From: Oscillospiraceae bacterium
GTDB lineage: Bacteria > Bacillota > Clostridia > Oscillospirales > Oscillospiraceae
Assembly (NCBI GenBank): GCA_017405865.1
Contig: JAFQZN010000001.1
Span: 1 to 42,248 of the forward strand
DNA length: 42,248 nucleotides
Direction: 5' to 3'
Positions 18,993-27,147 of the stretch are shown piece after piece. Numbering within the stretch: the first letter of the stretch is position 1; each line of letters opens with the position of its first letter. Both the position numbers and the translations under genes were made by a program. The notes under the pieces are model-generated. The model worked only from the letters and a program-made list of their open reading frames with translations. It did not search any database and was not told the DNA's origin.

Positions 18993-19539
18993 GGTGCTTC
19001 GCCTCCGTTTCCTTCAAAAGCTTCGCTGCGCGCTTGCGGACGCGGCTGAGAATGGCGCGGACGCTGTCCGGCTTGCAGTGCAGCTGCTGCGCCAGCTGCT
19101 CGGCGGAGCAACCCTCCAGATACCACGCCTCCAGGATCCTGCGGTCATTCGGGTCGAGCGTGTCCATCAGATGCATGACGTCCAGCCGGGCGTCCGCATC
19201 AAGCCGCGCGGCCTCTCCGAGGGCGTCCGCCGCCTGTTCCTCCACAGTCTCGTACGGGACGGTAAGGATGCGGCGCTCTCTGTTTGCGTAGTTGTAGTAT
19301 GTCCTTCTGACAGTTAAAACAATATAGGCGGCGGTTTTGCAGCGGTTTAGGGAGGAAACCGTCTGAATATTTCTCATCAGGGCGATCAGACTGTCCTGCA
19401 TGACCTCCTCCGTTTCCTCCGGAATGGAGGTCAACTGGCGGACGGTATACAGCATCAGCCCTTTATAGGCTTGGTATAGCTCGGTGACCGCCTGCTTCTG
19501 TGCTTCGGAAAGCGGCGGAATCTCTTTCTTTTTTCGCAC
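18982..19539 (-). CDS. ECF-type RNA polymerase sigma factor
   Basis: 185 residues from GTG 19539, with AAGGAG 9 bases upstream. It has a sigma region 2 pattern (LYQAYKGLMLYTVRQL, EETEEVMQDSLIALMRNI), a short linker, and region 4 helix-turn-helix (DPNDRRILEAWYLEGCSAEQLAQQLHC cut at two halves, then SVRAILSRVRKRA). It recruits RNA polymerase to a small regulon, presumably including its own operon. It overlaps the downstream membrane anti-sigma-like gene by 11 bases. A TATAAT at 19575-19580 (minus strand) could be its -10 box, but the -35 is unclear. Confidence 0.85.
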   Translation of the reverse strand: MRKKKEIPPLSEAQKQAVTELYQAYKGLMLYTVRQLTSIPEETEEVMQDSLIALMRNIQTVSSLNRCKTAAYIVLTVRRTYYNYANRERRILTVPYETVEEQAADALGEAARLDADARLDVMHLMDTLDPNDRRILEAWYLEGCSAEQLAQQLHCKPDSVRAILSRVRKRAAKLLKETEAKHRGT

Positions 19540-19660
19540 GAGGCTATGCTCCTTCGATTCATACTTCCTTTCCCATTATAGCCAAGCCGCCGCCATATTT
19601 CCACAAGTTTATTTTTCCGCAAAGTGTTTCAAAACCCGCAGAATTATTGTCATTATAAAG

Positions 19661-19690
19661 AACGCAGCAGCGGTTTCCACTGCTGCGTTT
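19661..19690. repeat. Direct repeat of a hairpin flanking the repeat-rich insert (left)
   Basis: This 30-base hairpin starting AACGCAGCAGCGG is repeated at 19946-19975 with one mismatch. The right copy is a perfect palindrome; the left copy has one unpaired change. The 255 bases between them hold the structured repeat copy B and palindromic repeat copy 3, and no gene. Confidence 0.8.
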
Positions 19691-19691
19691 G

Positions 19692-19813
19692 AGCGTGTCG
19701 AAAAACCCTTTTCGACACGCTCGCAGGCTGTCAAAAAGTTCGGAAGACAAGCAACTTGCACTCGTAGGCGTATATAGATACGGTAGAGTGCAAGTTGCGC
19801 AGTAAGTCGAAAT
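19692..19813 (+). repeat. Structured interspersed repeat, copy B
   Basis: 122 bases matching 14-135 in reverse orientation. In order: 13-bp stem AGCGTGTCGAAAA with its complement (19692-19721), conserved spacer, 13-bp stem (19751-19763 and 19786-19798), inner stem CGTAT/ATACG around the loop ATAG, and a conserved tail. Five pairs of the outer stem and one of the inner stem differ from copy A but still pair. It lies between the sigma operon and the L,D-transpeptidase gene. Confidence 0.85.
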
Positions 19814-19850
19814 ATTCAAAAAAATCTACCTCTTCCTAAACCTATAGGGA

Positions 19851-19888
19851 CAGATTGCCACGGGTGCTGGCGCACCCTCGCAATGACA
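19851..19888 (+). repeat. Palindromic interspersed repeat, copy 3
   Basis: CAGATTGCCACGG opening and GCAATGACA end as in the copies near 15.8 kb, with inner stem GGGTGC/GCACCC. Confidence 0.65.
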
Positions 19889-19945
19889 GGCGCGGTGGAA
19901 TACGATGCTCTATTTCGACGGTTACGGACTCTTTTGACAGTCTGA

Positions 19946-19975
19946 AACGCAGCAGCGGTTTCCGCTGCTGCGTTT
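19946..19975 (-). terminator. Hairpin after the L,D-transpeptidase gene; right copy of the direct repeat
   Basis: Perfect stem-loop (AACGCAGCAGCGG, TTT loop, complement) starting 10 bases after the gene's stop on the minus strand. The following U-tract is only TTT, so termination may be weak. It is repeated at 19661-19690. Confidence 0.6.
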
Positions 19976-19984
19976 GTGATTCTG

Positions 19985-21940
19985 TCAATATACTACGACG
20001 GTGGTGCCGAGGGGGAGCGTCTCCATAAAGTTGCTGTCTGCAAACGACATGCGGATGCAGCCGTGGGACATCGGATAGCCCAGCGTCCCGTCAAAAATCG
20101 AGCCGTCATAGTTGTAGAGGATGGAATGGAACCCGATATCGCCGTTAAACAGCGTGACGTTGGTGACGTAGTAATTGTCGAAATTCCAGTGGTCGCCGGA
20201 CAGGTAGATCTCGTAGATGCCCTCCGGCGTGGGGCAGTTGTTCGCGCCGCTGGAGCAGGGGAAGGTCTTGTAGACCTTCCAGTTTTCCTTCTCGCCGGTA
20301 AAGACGATGACCTTCTGCGTGTAGCGGCTGACCCATACGAGGTAATTCGTCTTGCTGGAATAGCCCTTCAGATCGACGAAGCCCTCCTTGGTGGCGTCGG
20401 AGTAGTCGAGGCTGCCGTTGGTCGCACCGGGAGGATCGTCGGGAATGTAGCAGTCCCAGCGCGGCACCCAGCCGCGCGTGCCGTCCGTGCAGGCGACGTA
20501 GAACCACGTGCCGGCGGGGTGGAAGAGGTTATAGACGATCGTGCCCTTCGGCAGACTGCGGATCCAGCCGCCGCCGCCCTGATAGGAGTACAGGTCGGTA
20601 TCCTTCTCCACCGTGCAGGGAACCATCTGCGTCTTGACGGTGGAGAGCGCGTTGTCGTGTTCCTTCACGTAGGTCTGATACCACGTGTCGTCGAGCCTGT
20701 CGCAGGGGAGGGTGATATCGAAGTTGCCTGCGTTGATCGTGATGAGCGCGGCAGAGCCGGTGCCGTCCACGGTGACGTATTTGCCGTTGACGTCGATGGA
20801 CTCCGCCTTGCCGTCGTTGACCGTCAGGTGGGTATTGGCATAGCAGGTGACCTTGCCGGGGTTGCCGGTCACGGTGAGATGACCCGCGCGCAGCTCCGTC
20901 GTGCTGTAGTCGCCGACGGCGCTCTGCGTGCCGTCCATACTGACGAGCATCGCGGCGTTGCCGTAGAAGCTGCAGCCCGCGCCCCAGAGGTAGACCTCGG
21001 ACGCCTTGCCGTTGATCCTGCCGCTCAGAGGCGCACAGATCAGACGGGTGGCTTTCAGACCGCTGAGGTCGGCGTTGGTATCCTTGCCGGTGCGCAGCAT
21101 CACGCTGTCGGTCACGGACCAGTCGAAGGCGACGATCTTGGGGTCGATCGCCTGCCCGATGATCAGTGTGCCGTCGAGCCGCAATGCGCCGGGCAGCGGC
21201 TCGCTGCCGCGGTAGAGAACCCAGCCGGAGGCGGGAATGTCGGCGGGGGAGTCGGCGATGCAGTCGAAGAGATTGAACAGCAGCTGCGCGACCTCGGCGC
21301 GGGTGATGGAGTTCTGCGGGCCGAAGGAGCCGTCGTCATAGCCGTTGGCGAGCCCCTGCAACTTCATCGCGCTCAAAGCGTCGCGCGCCCAAGAGGAAAC
21401 GTCGCTGCCGTCGGTGAAGTCTTTGTACCTCTCGCGGTTGAGAGAGGTGATGCCGAAGGCGCGGGACAGAACGACGATCGCCTGCTCGCGGGTGATGGGA
21501 GCGTTGGGCTGCATCGAGGTGGCGGAAACGCCGCCAAAGATGCCTGCGTTGACCGCGCAGGACAGCTCCGTGCAGTACCACGCAGCGGGATCGACGTCCT
21601 GATAGGCACTCAAGTCGCAGGGCTCGGACGCGCCGAGCAGACGCACCAGCACGGCTGCCATCTCCGCGCGGGTGATGTTCGCCTGCGGGTTGAGATTGTG
21701 GTTTTCGTCGCCGGCAAGCACGCCGTTCTCCACGGCGAAGACCAGCGCCGGACGGCTCCAGTCGTTGGGGTATTCGTACTGGAATTCCGTCGGCTCGGTC
21801 GGCTCCGTTGCCTCCGTCGCTGCGCTTGCCTCCGATGCGCCGGGGACGATGGGCAGCTCGTTTTCTGCAAAGACCGCAATGCTCAAAAGCACGCACAGCG
21901 CCAGCAGTGCGGTCAGAACGATCAGTAATCTCTTTTTCAT
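19985..21940 (-). CDS. Secreted SLH-domain L,D-transpeptidase
   Basis: 651 residues from ATG 21940 (AGAGGAA upstream; the earlier in-frame TTG is rejected). A signal peptide (1-25) is followed by a Thr/Glu/Pro linker and three S-layer homology modules (about 56-115, 116-175, 176-230, with ITRAE/ITREQ motifs). A beta-rich middle region (240-410) follows, then an SH3-like segment (about 440-500, GTWFYVACTDGTRGWV) and a YkuD catalytic domain ending in SHGCIRM (Ser625-His626-Gly627-Cys628), with His605 upstream. YkuD enzymes make or exchange 3-3 peptidoglycan crosslinks or attach proteins. SLH modules would hold it on secondary wall polymer. It follows the M18 peptidase by 11 bases, so the two are probably cotranscribed. 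Confidence 0.92.
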   Translation of the reverse strand: MKKRLLIVLTALLALCVLLSIAVFAENELPIVPGASEASAATEATEPTEPTEFQYEYPNDWSRPALVFAVENGVLAGDENHNLNPQANITRAEMAAVLVRLLGASEPCDLSAYQDVDPAAWYCTELSCAVNAGIFGGVSATSMQPNAPITREQAIVVLSRAFGITSLNRERYKDFTDGSDVSSWARDALSAMKLQGLANGYDDGSFGPQNSITRAEVAQLLFNLFDCIADSPADIPASGWVLYRGSEPLPGALRLDGTLIIGQAIDPKIVAFDWSVTDSVMLRTGKDTNADLSGLKATRLICAPLSGRINGKASEVYLWGAGCSFYGNAAMLVSMDGTQSAVGDYSTTELRAGHLTVTGNPGKVTCYANTHLTVNDGKAESIDVNGKYVTVDGTGSAALITINAGNFDITLPCDRLDDTWYQTYVKEHDNALSTVKTQMVPCTVEKDTDLYSYQGGGGWIRSLPKGTIVYNLFHPAGTWFYVACTDGTRGWVPRWDCYIPDDPPGATNGSLDYSDATKEGFVDLKGYSSKTNYLVWVSRYTQKVIVFTGEKENWKVYKTFPCSSGANNCPTPEGIYEIYLSGDHWNFDNYYVTNVTLFNGDIGFHSILYNYDGSIFDGTLGYPMSHGCIRMSFADSNFMETLPLGTTVVVY

Positions 21941-21951
21941 ATGGGTTCCTC

Positions 21952-23223
21952 TCAATCTTCGTTAAAAAATGCTTCGCAAAGGCGGCAGAGTGCCTCTTGA
22001 TCCCGTGCGCCCATCGTCTCGCGGGCGGAGTGCATGGCAAGGATCGGAACGCCGACGTCCGCAGCCGGCATCGCCAGCAGCGCCGACGCCATCGAGCCGA
22101 CAGTGCTTCCGCCGGGCAGGTCCGCGCGGTTCATATAGGACTGCAGGGGAATGCCGTGCTTTTCGCACAGTGAGCGGATCACCGCGCAGGTCGCCGCATC
22201 GGAGGAATAGCGCGGCGAGCGCTTGAGCGCGACGCCGCCGTTCAGAACGGGGGCGTTGGACGGGTCGGCAAACTCCATGTGGTTCGGGTGCGCGGCGTGC
22301 GCCACGTCGCACGAGAGAAGAAAGCCCCCTGTGCAGGCGTCGAGGAAAGCGGCGCGATCCATGCCGAGCGCCAGCGCAAGCTTTTCCAGCACAATCTGCA
22401 GCATTGCGCTGTCCGCACCGTGGCGGGTGTTGCTGCCGATCTCCTCGTTGTCGTAGAGGACGGCGACGCTGATCTCCTTGCCGTTCGACCGGCACAGTCC
22501 GGACAGACAGGCATGCACGCTCGTCAGATTGTCCAGCCGGGGCGCAGACAGGAGGTCGCGCTCGAAGCCGACCGTCTGCGGCGGTTCGTCACAGTAGACG
22601 TACAGCTCGAAAGACAGCACGTCCTGCGTCGGAACAGACAGCCTTTCCGCCAGCTTCCCAAGAAGATAGCCGTTTTTGCTCCAGCCCTCCTCCACGGTGC
22701 GGCAGAGCGGCAGCATATCGACGTTCACCTTCGTGGCAACGCCCTTGTTGACCTCGCGGTTCATATGGATGGCGAGGTTCGGAATGGTCAGCAACGGCTC
22801 GTCCCACGAAACGAGTCGGAGCTCCGGCTGCATGGGATCGTCCGTCCGCACGGCGGCGATCCCCGCCAGAGAGAGCGGGCGATCCAACCACGTGTTTAGA
22901 ATCGCGCCGCCGTAGGGCTCCACGGAGAGCTTGCAGCAGCCGCCGGAAATCTGCTCCGGCGCCGGCTTGACGCGCAGGCACGGCCAGTCGGTATGCGCGG
23001 CGGCGATGCGGAAGCGCTCCGCCTGCTGACCCACCGTGAAGGCGACCAGCGCCGTGCCGTGCGGCACATAGTATTTTCCGCCGCGCTCCACGGGAAAGCG
23101 CCCGTGCAGCGGAAGCTCTGCAAAGCCCTGCTCGCGCAGGTGTTGCGCCGCTGCGGCGACGGTATGATAGGGAGAGACGCCGCTTTCCAGCCAGCGGCAA
23201 AGCTCCGCAGAAAAATCGGACAT
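21952..23223 (-). CDS. M18 family aminopeptidase
   Basis: 423 residues from ATG 23223 with AGGAGG upstream. The dinuclear zinc aminopeptidase motifs are present: HTDWP (His77), RLDNLTS, LYDNEEIGS, SCDVAHAAHPNH and a late MHSARE. M18 enzymes are cytoplasmic and remove N-terminal residues, acidic ones in the best-known members; substrate preference cannot be read here. The gene has a good promoter (23259-23287) and is followed after 11 bases by the L,D-transpeptidase gene. No functional link between the two is obvious. Confidence 0.93.
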   Translation of the reverse strand: MSDFSAELCRWLESGVSPYHTVAAAAQHLREQGFAELPLHGRFPVERGGKYYVPHGTALVAFTVGQQAERFRIAAAHTDWPCLRVKPAPEQISGGCCKLSVEPYGGAILNTWLDRPLSLAGIAAVRTDDPMQPELRLVSWDEPLLTIPNLAIHMNREVNKGVATKVNVDMLPLCRTVEEGWSKNGYLLGKLAERLSVPTQDVLSFELYVYCDEPPQTVGFERDLLSAPRLDNLTSVHACLSGLCRSNGKEISVAVLYDNEEIGSNTRHGADSAMLQIVLEKLALALGMDRAAFLDACTGGFLLSCDVAHAAHPNHMEFADPSNAPVLNGGVALKRSPRYSSDAATCAVIRSLCEKHGIPLQSYMNRADLPGGSTVGSMASALLAMPAADVGVPILAMHSARETMGARDQEALCRLCEAFFNED

Positions 23224-23258
23224 GGCGATCCTCCTGATCCGAACGCATTATTAGAGTT

Positions 23259-23287
23259 AGTATAGCATATATTTTTTACGGACGCAA
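23259..23287 (-). promoter_or_regulatory. Promoter of the M18 peptidase/L,D-transpeptidase operon
   Basis: Minus strand TTGCGT (23282-23287), 17-base spacer, TATACT (23259-23264) with an extended TG before it. Confidence 0.7.
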
Positions 23288-23386
23288 CGCGGAAAAACCG
23301 ATTTTTCCGCAATTCCGCCAGTTTTTTCTGCGGACGCGGTTTTTGTGCAAAAAAATAAAAATAGTATAGGAAAACGCGGAAATCTG

Positions 23387-23395
23387 TGATATAAT
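23387..23395 (+). promoter_or_regulatory. Extended -10 promoter of the SPFH/TPM operon
   Basis: TGATATAAT (23387-23395), no clear -35, 38 bases before the start codon. The same TGTGATATAAT string is used upstream of pckA. Confidence 0.6.
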
Positions 23396-23432
23396 ATCAG
23401 CGGCTATATATACACCGAAAGGAGAACAAACT

Positions 23433-24752
23433 ATGGGACTTATCAAAGCAGGACTCGGCGCATTGGGCGGCGTACTGGCTGACCAGTGGAAGGAATTTTT
23501 CTATTGTGAGGCGCTGGATAAGGACGTGCTTGTGGTCAAGGGTCAGAAGCGCATCGGCAACCGTTCCTCCAACACGAAGGGCAGCGACAATATCATCTCC
23601 AACGGCTCCGGCATTGCGGTTGCCGACGGTCAGTGCATGATCATTGTCGAGCAGGGCAAGATCGTTGAGGTCTGCGCGGAGCCCGGCGAATTTACATACG
23701 ATACCTCCTCCGAGCCGAGCATCTTCACCGGCAAGCTGGGCGACAGCATCAAGGAGACCTTCAAGCTCATCGGCAGACGGTTCACCTACGGCGGCGACAC
23801 CGGCAAGGATCAGCGCGTGTACTACTTCAACACCAAGGAGATCCTCGACAACAAGTACGGCACCGCTACCCCGATCCCGTTCCGCGTCACCATCGACGAG
23901 CGGCTGAACTACAAGCTCTCCGTCGACCTGCGCTGCAACGGCGTCTATTCCTACCGCATCAGTGACCCCCTGCTGTTCTACACGAACGTCTGCGGCAACG
24001 TGGCGTCCGAGTACCGCCGCAGTGAGATCGACGGCATGCTCAAGGGCGAGCTTTTGAGCGCGCTGCAGCCGGCGCTGGCAAAGATCTCCGCAAATAAGAT
24101 CATGTACTATGAGCTTCCCGCGCACACCGAGGAGATCTCCCAGGCGCTCAACGAGGTCTTGAGCGAGCAGTGGAGAGGTCGCCGCGGCATCGAGGTCGTT
24201 TCCTTCACCGTCAACTCCGTTTCCGTCCCCGAGGATCAGCGCAAGAAGATCACCGAGTGGGAAGAAAACGCGATGTCTACCGACGTTTCTACCGCCGCTG
24301 CCCGTATGGTCGGCGCACAGAGCGACTCCATGCGTGCGGCTGCGTCCAATCCCAACGGCGCGATGACGGGCTTCATGGGCATGGGCATGGCGCAGGGTCT
24401 GGGCGGCGCGACCGCGCAGAACCTCTACGCGATGGCGGCGCAGCAGCAGGCAGCTGCTCCTGCAGCCCCCGCTCCCGCCGCTCCCGCAGCCGGCTGGAAG
24501 TGCGCCTGCGGCGCGGTCAACACCGGCAAGTTCTGCGCAGAGTGCGGCGCGCCGAAGCCCGCTGAAGGCTGGACGTGCAAGTGCGGCGCGGTCAACAAGG
24601 GCAAGTTCTGCGCCGAGTGCGGCAGCCCGAAGCCTGCCGGCGAGCCGCTGTACAAGTGCGACAAGTGCGGCTGGGAGCCGGAGGATCCGCGTCACCCGCC
24701 GAAGTTCTGCCCGGAGTGCGGCGACCCCTTTGACGATAAGGACGTTCGTTAA
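23433..24752 (+). CDS. SPFH-domain protein with C-terminal zinc ribbons (YdjI-like)
   Basis: 439 residues from ATG 23433 with AAAGGAG upstream. There is no signal peptide. An SPFH/band-7-like domain spans about 20-285 (DVLVVKGQKR, RVTIDERLNYKLSVDLRCNGVYSYRISDP split by strands, GIEVVSFTVNSVSVPED). A Met/Gly-rich and Ala/Pro linker follows, then three CxxC-type zinc ribbons (354-372, 380-397, 407-430). This is the domain order of Bacillus subtilis YdjI and the group once called virion-core-like proteins. In Bacillus it is encoded with YdjG (zinc ribbon membrane protein) and YdjH (TPM protein), which link PspA to the membrane. The same trio follows here. Confidence 0.88.
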   Translation: MGLIKAGLGALGGVLADQWKEFFYCEALDKDVLVVKGQKRIGNRSSNTKGSDNIISNGSGIAVADGQCMIIVEQGKIVEVCAEPGEFTYDTSSEPSIFTGKLGDSIKETFKLIGRRFTYGGDTGKDQRVYYFNTKEILDNKYGTATPIPFRVTIDERLNYKLSVDLRCNGVYSYRISDPLLFYTNVCGNVASEYRRSEIDGMLKGELLSALQPALAKISANKIMYYELPAHTEEISQALNEVLSEQWRGRRGIEVVSFTVNSVSVPEDQRKKITEWEENAMSTDVSTAAARMVGAQSDSMRAAASNPNGAMTGFMGMGMAQGLGGATAQNLYAMAAQQQAAAPAAPAPAAPAAGWKCACGAVNTGKFCAECGAPKPAEGWTCKCGAVNKGKFCAECGSPKPAGEPLYKCDKCGWEPEDPRHPPKFCPECGDPFDDKDVR

Positions 24753-24760
24753 TTCTGCTT

Positions 24761-24788
24761 GGTCTGGCATCCATCCGGATGCCAGACC
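24761..24788 (+). other. Intercistronic stem-loop without U-tract
   Basis: Perfect 12-bp stem GGTCTGGCATCC/GGATGCCAGACC with a 4-base loop between the SPFH gene and the next gene. No T-run follows, so it may slow 3' exonucleases or mark processing rather than terminate. Confidence 0.6.
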
Positions 24789-24809
24789 GTAATCTAATGA
24801 GGTTATTTC

Positions 24810-25901
24810 ATGGCAACGATTCTTCAGTATAAATGTCCCTGCTGCGACGGCAAGATCGAATTCGACAGCAGCTTGCAGCAGATGAAATGCCCTTTCTGCG
24901 AGACGACCTTCGACGTCAGCACCCTGCAGGATTATGACGAGATCCTCAACCAGCAGGCGCCGCAGGAGGAAATGCACTGGGATACGGACGCAGGCTCCGA
25001 ATGGGGACAGAACGAGTACATGGGCGTGTTCGCCTGCACCTCCTGCGGCGGTGAGCTCATGACGAACGAGACGACGGCGGCGACGAGCTGCCCCTTCTGC
25101 GGCAACCCCGTTGTGCTGACCGGCCGCCTGTCCGGCGATCTGAAGCCGGATTTCGTCATCCCCTTCAAGCTGGACAAGGAAGCGGCAAAGGCAGCGCTGA
25201 AGGCGCATATCAGCTCCAAAAAGCTGGTACCGAAGCTCTTCCGCAGCGACAGCCATCTCGACGAGATCAAGGGCGTCTACGTCCCGTTCTGGCTCTTTGA
25301 CGCCGACGCCGACGCAAACATCGAATACCGCGCCACCCGCATCCGCGCCTGGAGCGACACGCGCTACAACTACACAGAGACGAGCCATTTCGCCCTGCTG
25401 CGCGCTGGCTCGATCAGCTTCGACCGCGTCCCCGTGGACGGATCGAGCAAGATGGCGGACGATCTGATGGAGTCCATCGAGCCGTTCGATTTTTCGCAGG
25501 CGGTGCCGTTCCAGTCGGCGTATCTGTCGGGCTTCCTGGCAGACCGCTACGACGTCACGGCGGAGGACAGCGTGGCGCGCGCCAACGAGCGCGTGAAGCG
25601 CAGCACCGAGGAGGCGTTTGCGCGGACGGCGACCGGCTATTCGTCCGTCACGGCGAAGAACAGCAATATCAGCCTCTCCAACGGCAAGGCAAAGTACGCG
25701 CTCTACCCTGTGTGGCTCCTGCAGACGAGCTGGCAGGGGAACAACTACCTGTTCGCAATGAACGGGCAGACGGGCAAGATGGTCGGCGATCTGCCGATGG
25801 ACAAGGGCGCCTACTGGCGCTGGTGGGCGCTGTGGGCGGCGATCCTCGGCGCGCTGGCGTTCGGCGCGCTGCTGCTCCTGCGCCTGCTGGAGATCATATA
25901 G
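24810..25901 (+). CDS. Zinc-ribbon membrane-anchored protein (YdjG-like)
   Basis: 363 residues from ATG 24810 with TGAGG upstream. Two N-terminal zinc ribbons are visible (CPCCDG with CPFC, about 9-30; CTSCGG with CPFCGNP, about 75-98). A middle domain follows (PFKLDKEAAKAALKAHIS, GVYVPFWLFDADADANIEY, LYPVWLLQTSWQGNNYLFAMNGQTGKMVGD in separate blocks), then one C-terminal membrane helix (about 335-360). The layout matches the YdjG type. It lies between the SPFH and TPM genes. It is probably a cytoplasmic domain tethered to the membrane, acting in one envelope-stress complex with both neighbours (family knowledge plus context). Confidence 0.83.
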   Translation: MATILQYKCPCCDGKIEFDSSLQQMKCPFCETTFDVSTLQDYDEILNQQAPQEEMHWDTDAGSEWGQNEYMGVFACTSCGGELMTNETTAATSCPFCGNPVVLTGRLSGDLKPDFVIPFKLDKEAAKAALKAHISSKKLVPKLFRSDSHLDEIKGVYVPFWLFDADADANIEYRATRIRAWSDTRYNYTETSHFALLRAGSISFDRVPVDGSSKMADDLMESIEPFDFSQAVPFQSAYLSGFLADRYDVTAEDSVARANERVKRSTEEAFARTATGYSSVTAKNSNISLSNGKAKYALYPVWLLQTSWQGNNYLFAMNGQTGKMVGDLPMDKGAYWRWWALWAAILGALAFGALLLLRLLEII

Positions 25902-25913
25902 GAGGGGACAGGT

Positions 25914-27134
25914 ATGAAAAAACGACTGATTTCTCTCCTGTTCGTCCTCGCGCTGTGCGTTTTGACGATCCTGCCTGCCTTTGCTTCGTCCGAGGGCTTC
26001 GTCTTTGACCTCTGCGACGCGATCAGCGATCCCGCCGTCCTCTCCGACGAGGCGGAGGAGATCTATCACCAGAGCGGCGTCGCCCTGTATTTCATCATCA
26101 CCGAAGACCTGAATGGCATGGAGGCTGCGGATTTCGTGACGGCGTTTGCGCAGGAGCACGGCTTCTATGAAAACAGCGTCATCCTGCTGGACGAACCCGC
26201 GTCTTATTATATCCGCGCCACCGGCTCTGTAAAGCTGCGGCTTTCCGATGACGAGCTGAACGCGATGATGCAGGCCTATGAGGACGAGACGACTTACACG
26301 GGCGGCATCCGCGCGTATCATGCTCTTGGGCTTGCCTATATGAACACGGCGCTGACGCTCTTGTCGGGCGATTCGTCCGAGGCGACTGATGAAGGCACGG
26401 CAGCGACCGAAAACGCAGTGACCGTTCCCGGCGGGGAAGAGACGTCCGCCCACTCCAAGCGGCTGGTCGACGACGGCGAGCTGCTGACGGCGGCGCAGGA
26501 GGCTGCAATCGCCCAACGGCTCGACGAGGTCAGCGAAAAGCGTCAGCTTGATCTCGTCATCGTCACCCAGAAGACGCTCGGCGGCAAGAACAGGGTCGCC
26601 TTCGCCGACGACTATTTCGACTACAACGGCTATGGCTTCGGCGACGATCACGACGGCATCCTGCTGCTCTACTGCCCGAACGAGGGTGTGCGCTATATCA
26701 GCACGACCGGCGACGCCATCGAGATTTTTGAAGGCGATCATTTTACCGAGCTGACGGGCGAGATCATTCCGTATTTCGACCGGGGCGATTATAAGGGCGC
26801 GTTCCTTGCCTTTGCCGACGCCTGCGACGACATCATCGGCTCGGCGCGCGCGTTCCCGTGGGGTATGCTGGTGATCGCGCTCCTGATCGGCGCGGTGCTG
26901 TCCTGGCTGATCCCGATGAGCTCGATGAAGGGCAAGCTGAAATCCGTCCGCTCGCAGGTGGCGGCGTCCGACTACGTCCGTGCAGGCAGCATGAGCCTGA
27001 CGCAGAATCGCGACGTCTTCCTGTTTGCCAACGTCACGAAGACGCCGATCCCGAGAGATACGTCTTCTCGCGGCGGGGGCGGCGGAACGCATGTCGGCTC
27101 CTCCGGCACAAGCCACGGCGGCGGCAGCTTCTGA
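25914..27134 (+). CDS. TPM-domain membrane protein (YdjH-like), two TPM domains
   Basis: 406 residues from ATG 25914 with GGAGGGG upstream, 12 bases after the previous gene. A signal peptide (cleavage after PAFA, about 24) is followed by a first degenerate TPM domain (about 28-150) and a second, better one (about 180-310: LVDDGELLTAAQEAAIAQRL, LDLVIVTQKTLGG, DHDGILLLYC). A membrane helix (about 315-338), a basic segment and a Gly/Ser/His tail ending HGGGSF complete it. The Gly-rich tail is typical of TPM proteins. It is probably the extracytoplasmic partner of the SPFH and zinc-ribbon proteins. Confidence 0.85.
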   Translation: MKKRLISLLFVLALCVLTILPAFASSEGFVFDLCDAISDPAVLSDEAEEIYHQSGVALYFIITEDLNGMEAADFVTAFAQEHGFYENSVILLDEPASYYIRATGSVKLRLSDDELNAMMQAYEDETTYTGGIRAYHALGLAYMNTALTLLSGDSSEATDEGTAATENAVTVPGGEETSAHSKRLVDDGELLTAAQEAAIAQRLDEVSEKRQLDLVIVTQKTLGGKNRVAFADDYFDYNGYGFGDDHDGILLLYCPNEGVRYISTTGDAIEIFEGDHFTELTGEIIPYFDRGDYKGAFLAFADACDDIIGSARAFPWGMLVIALLIGAVLSWLIPMSSMKGKLKSVRSQVAASDYVRAGSMSLTQNRDVFLFANVTKTPIPRDTSSRGGGGGTHVGSSGTSHGGGSF

Positions 27135-27147
27135 AAGAGGTAACGAT

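Noticed and set aside
23397-27116. A 1239-codon open frame on the minus strand across the SPFH and TPM operon
   Set aside because: It is antisense to three recognisable genes; high third-position GC keeps the opposite frame open. No ribosome site or protein family fits it.
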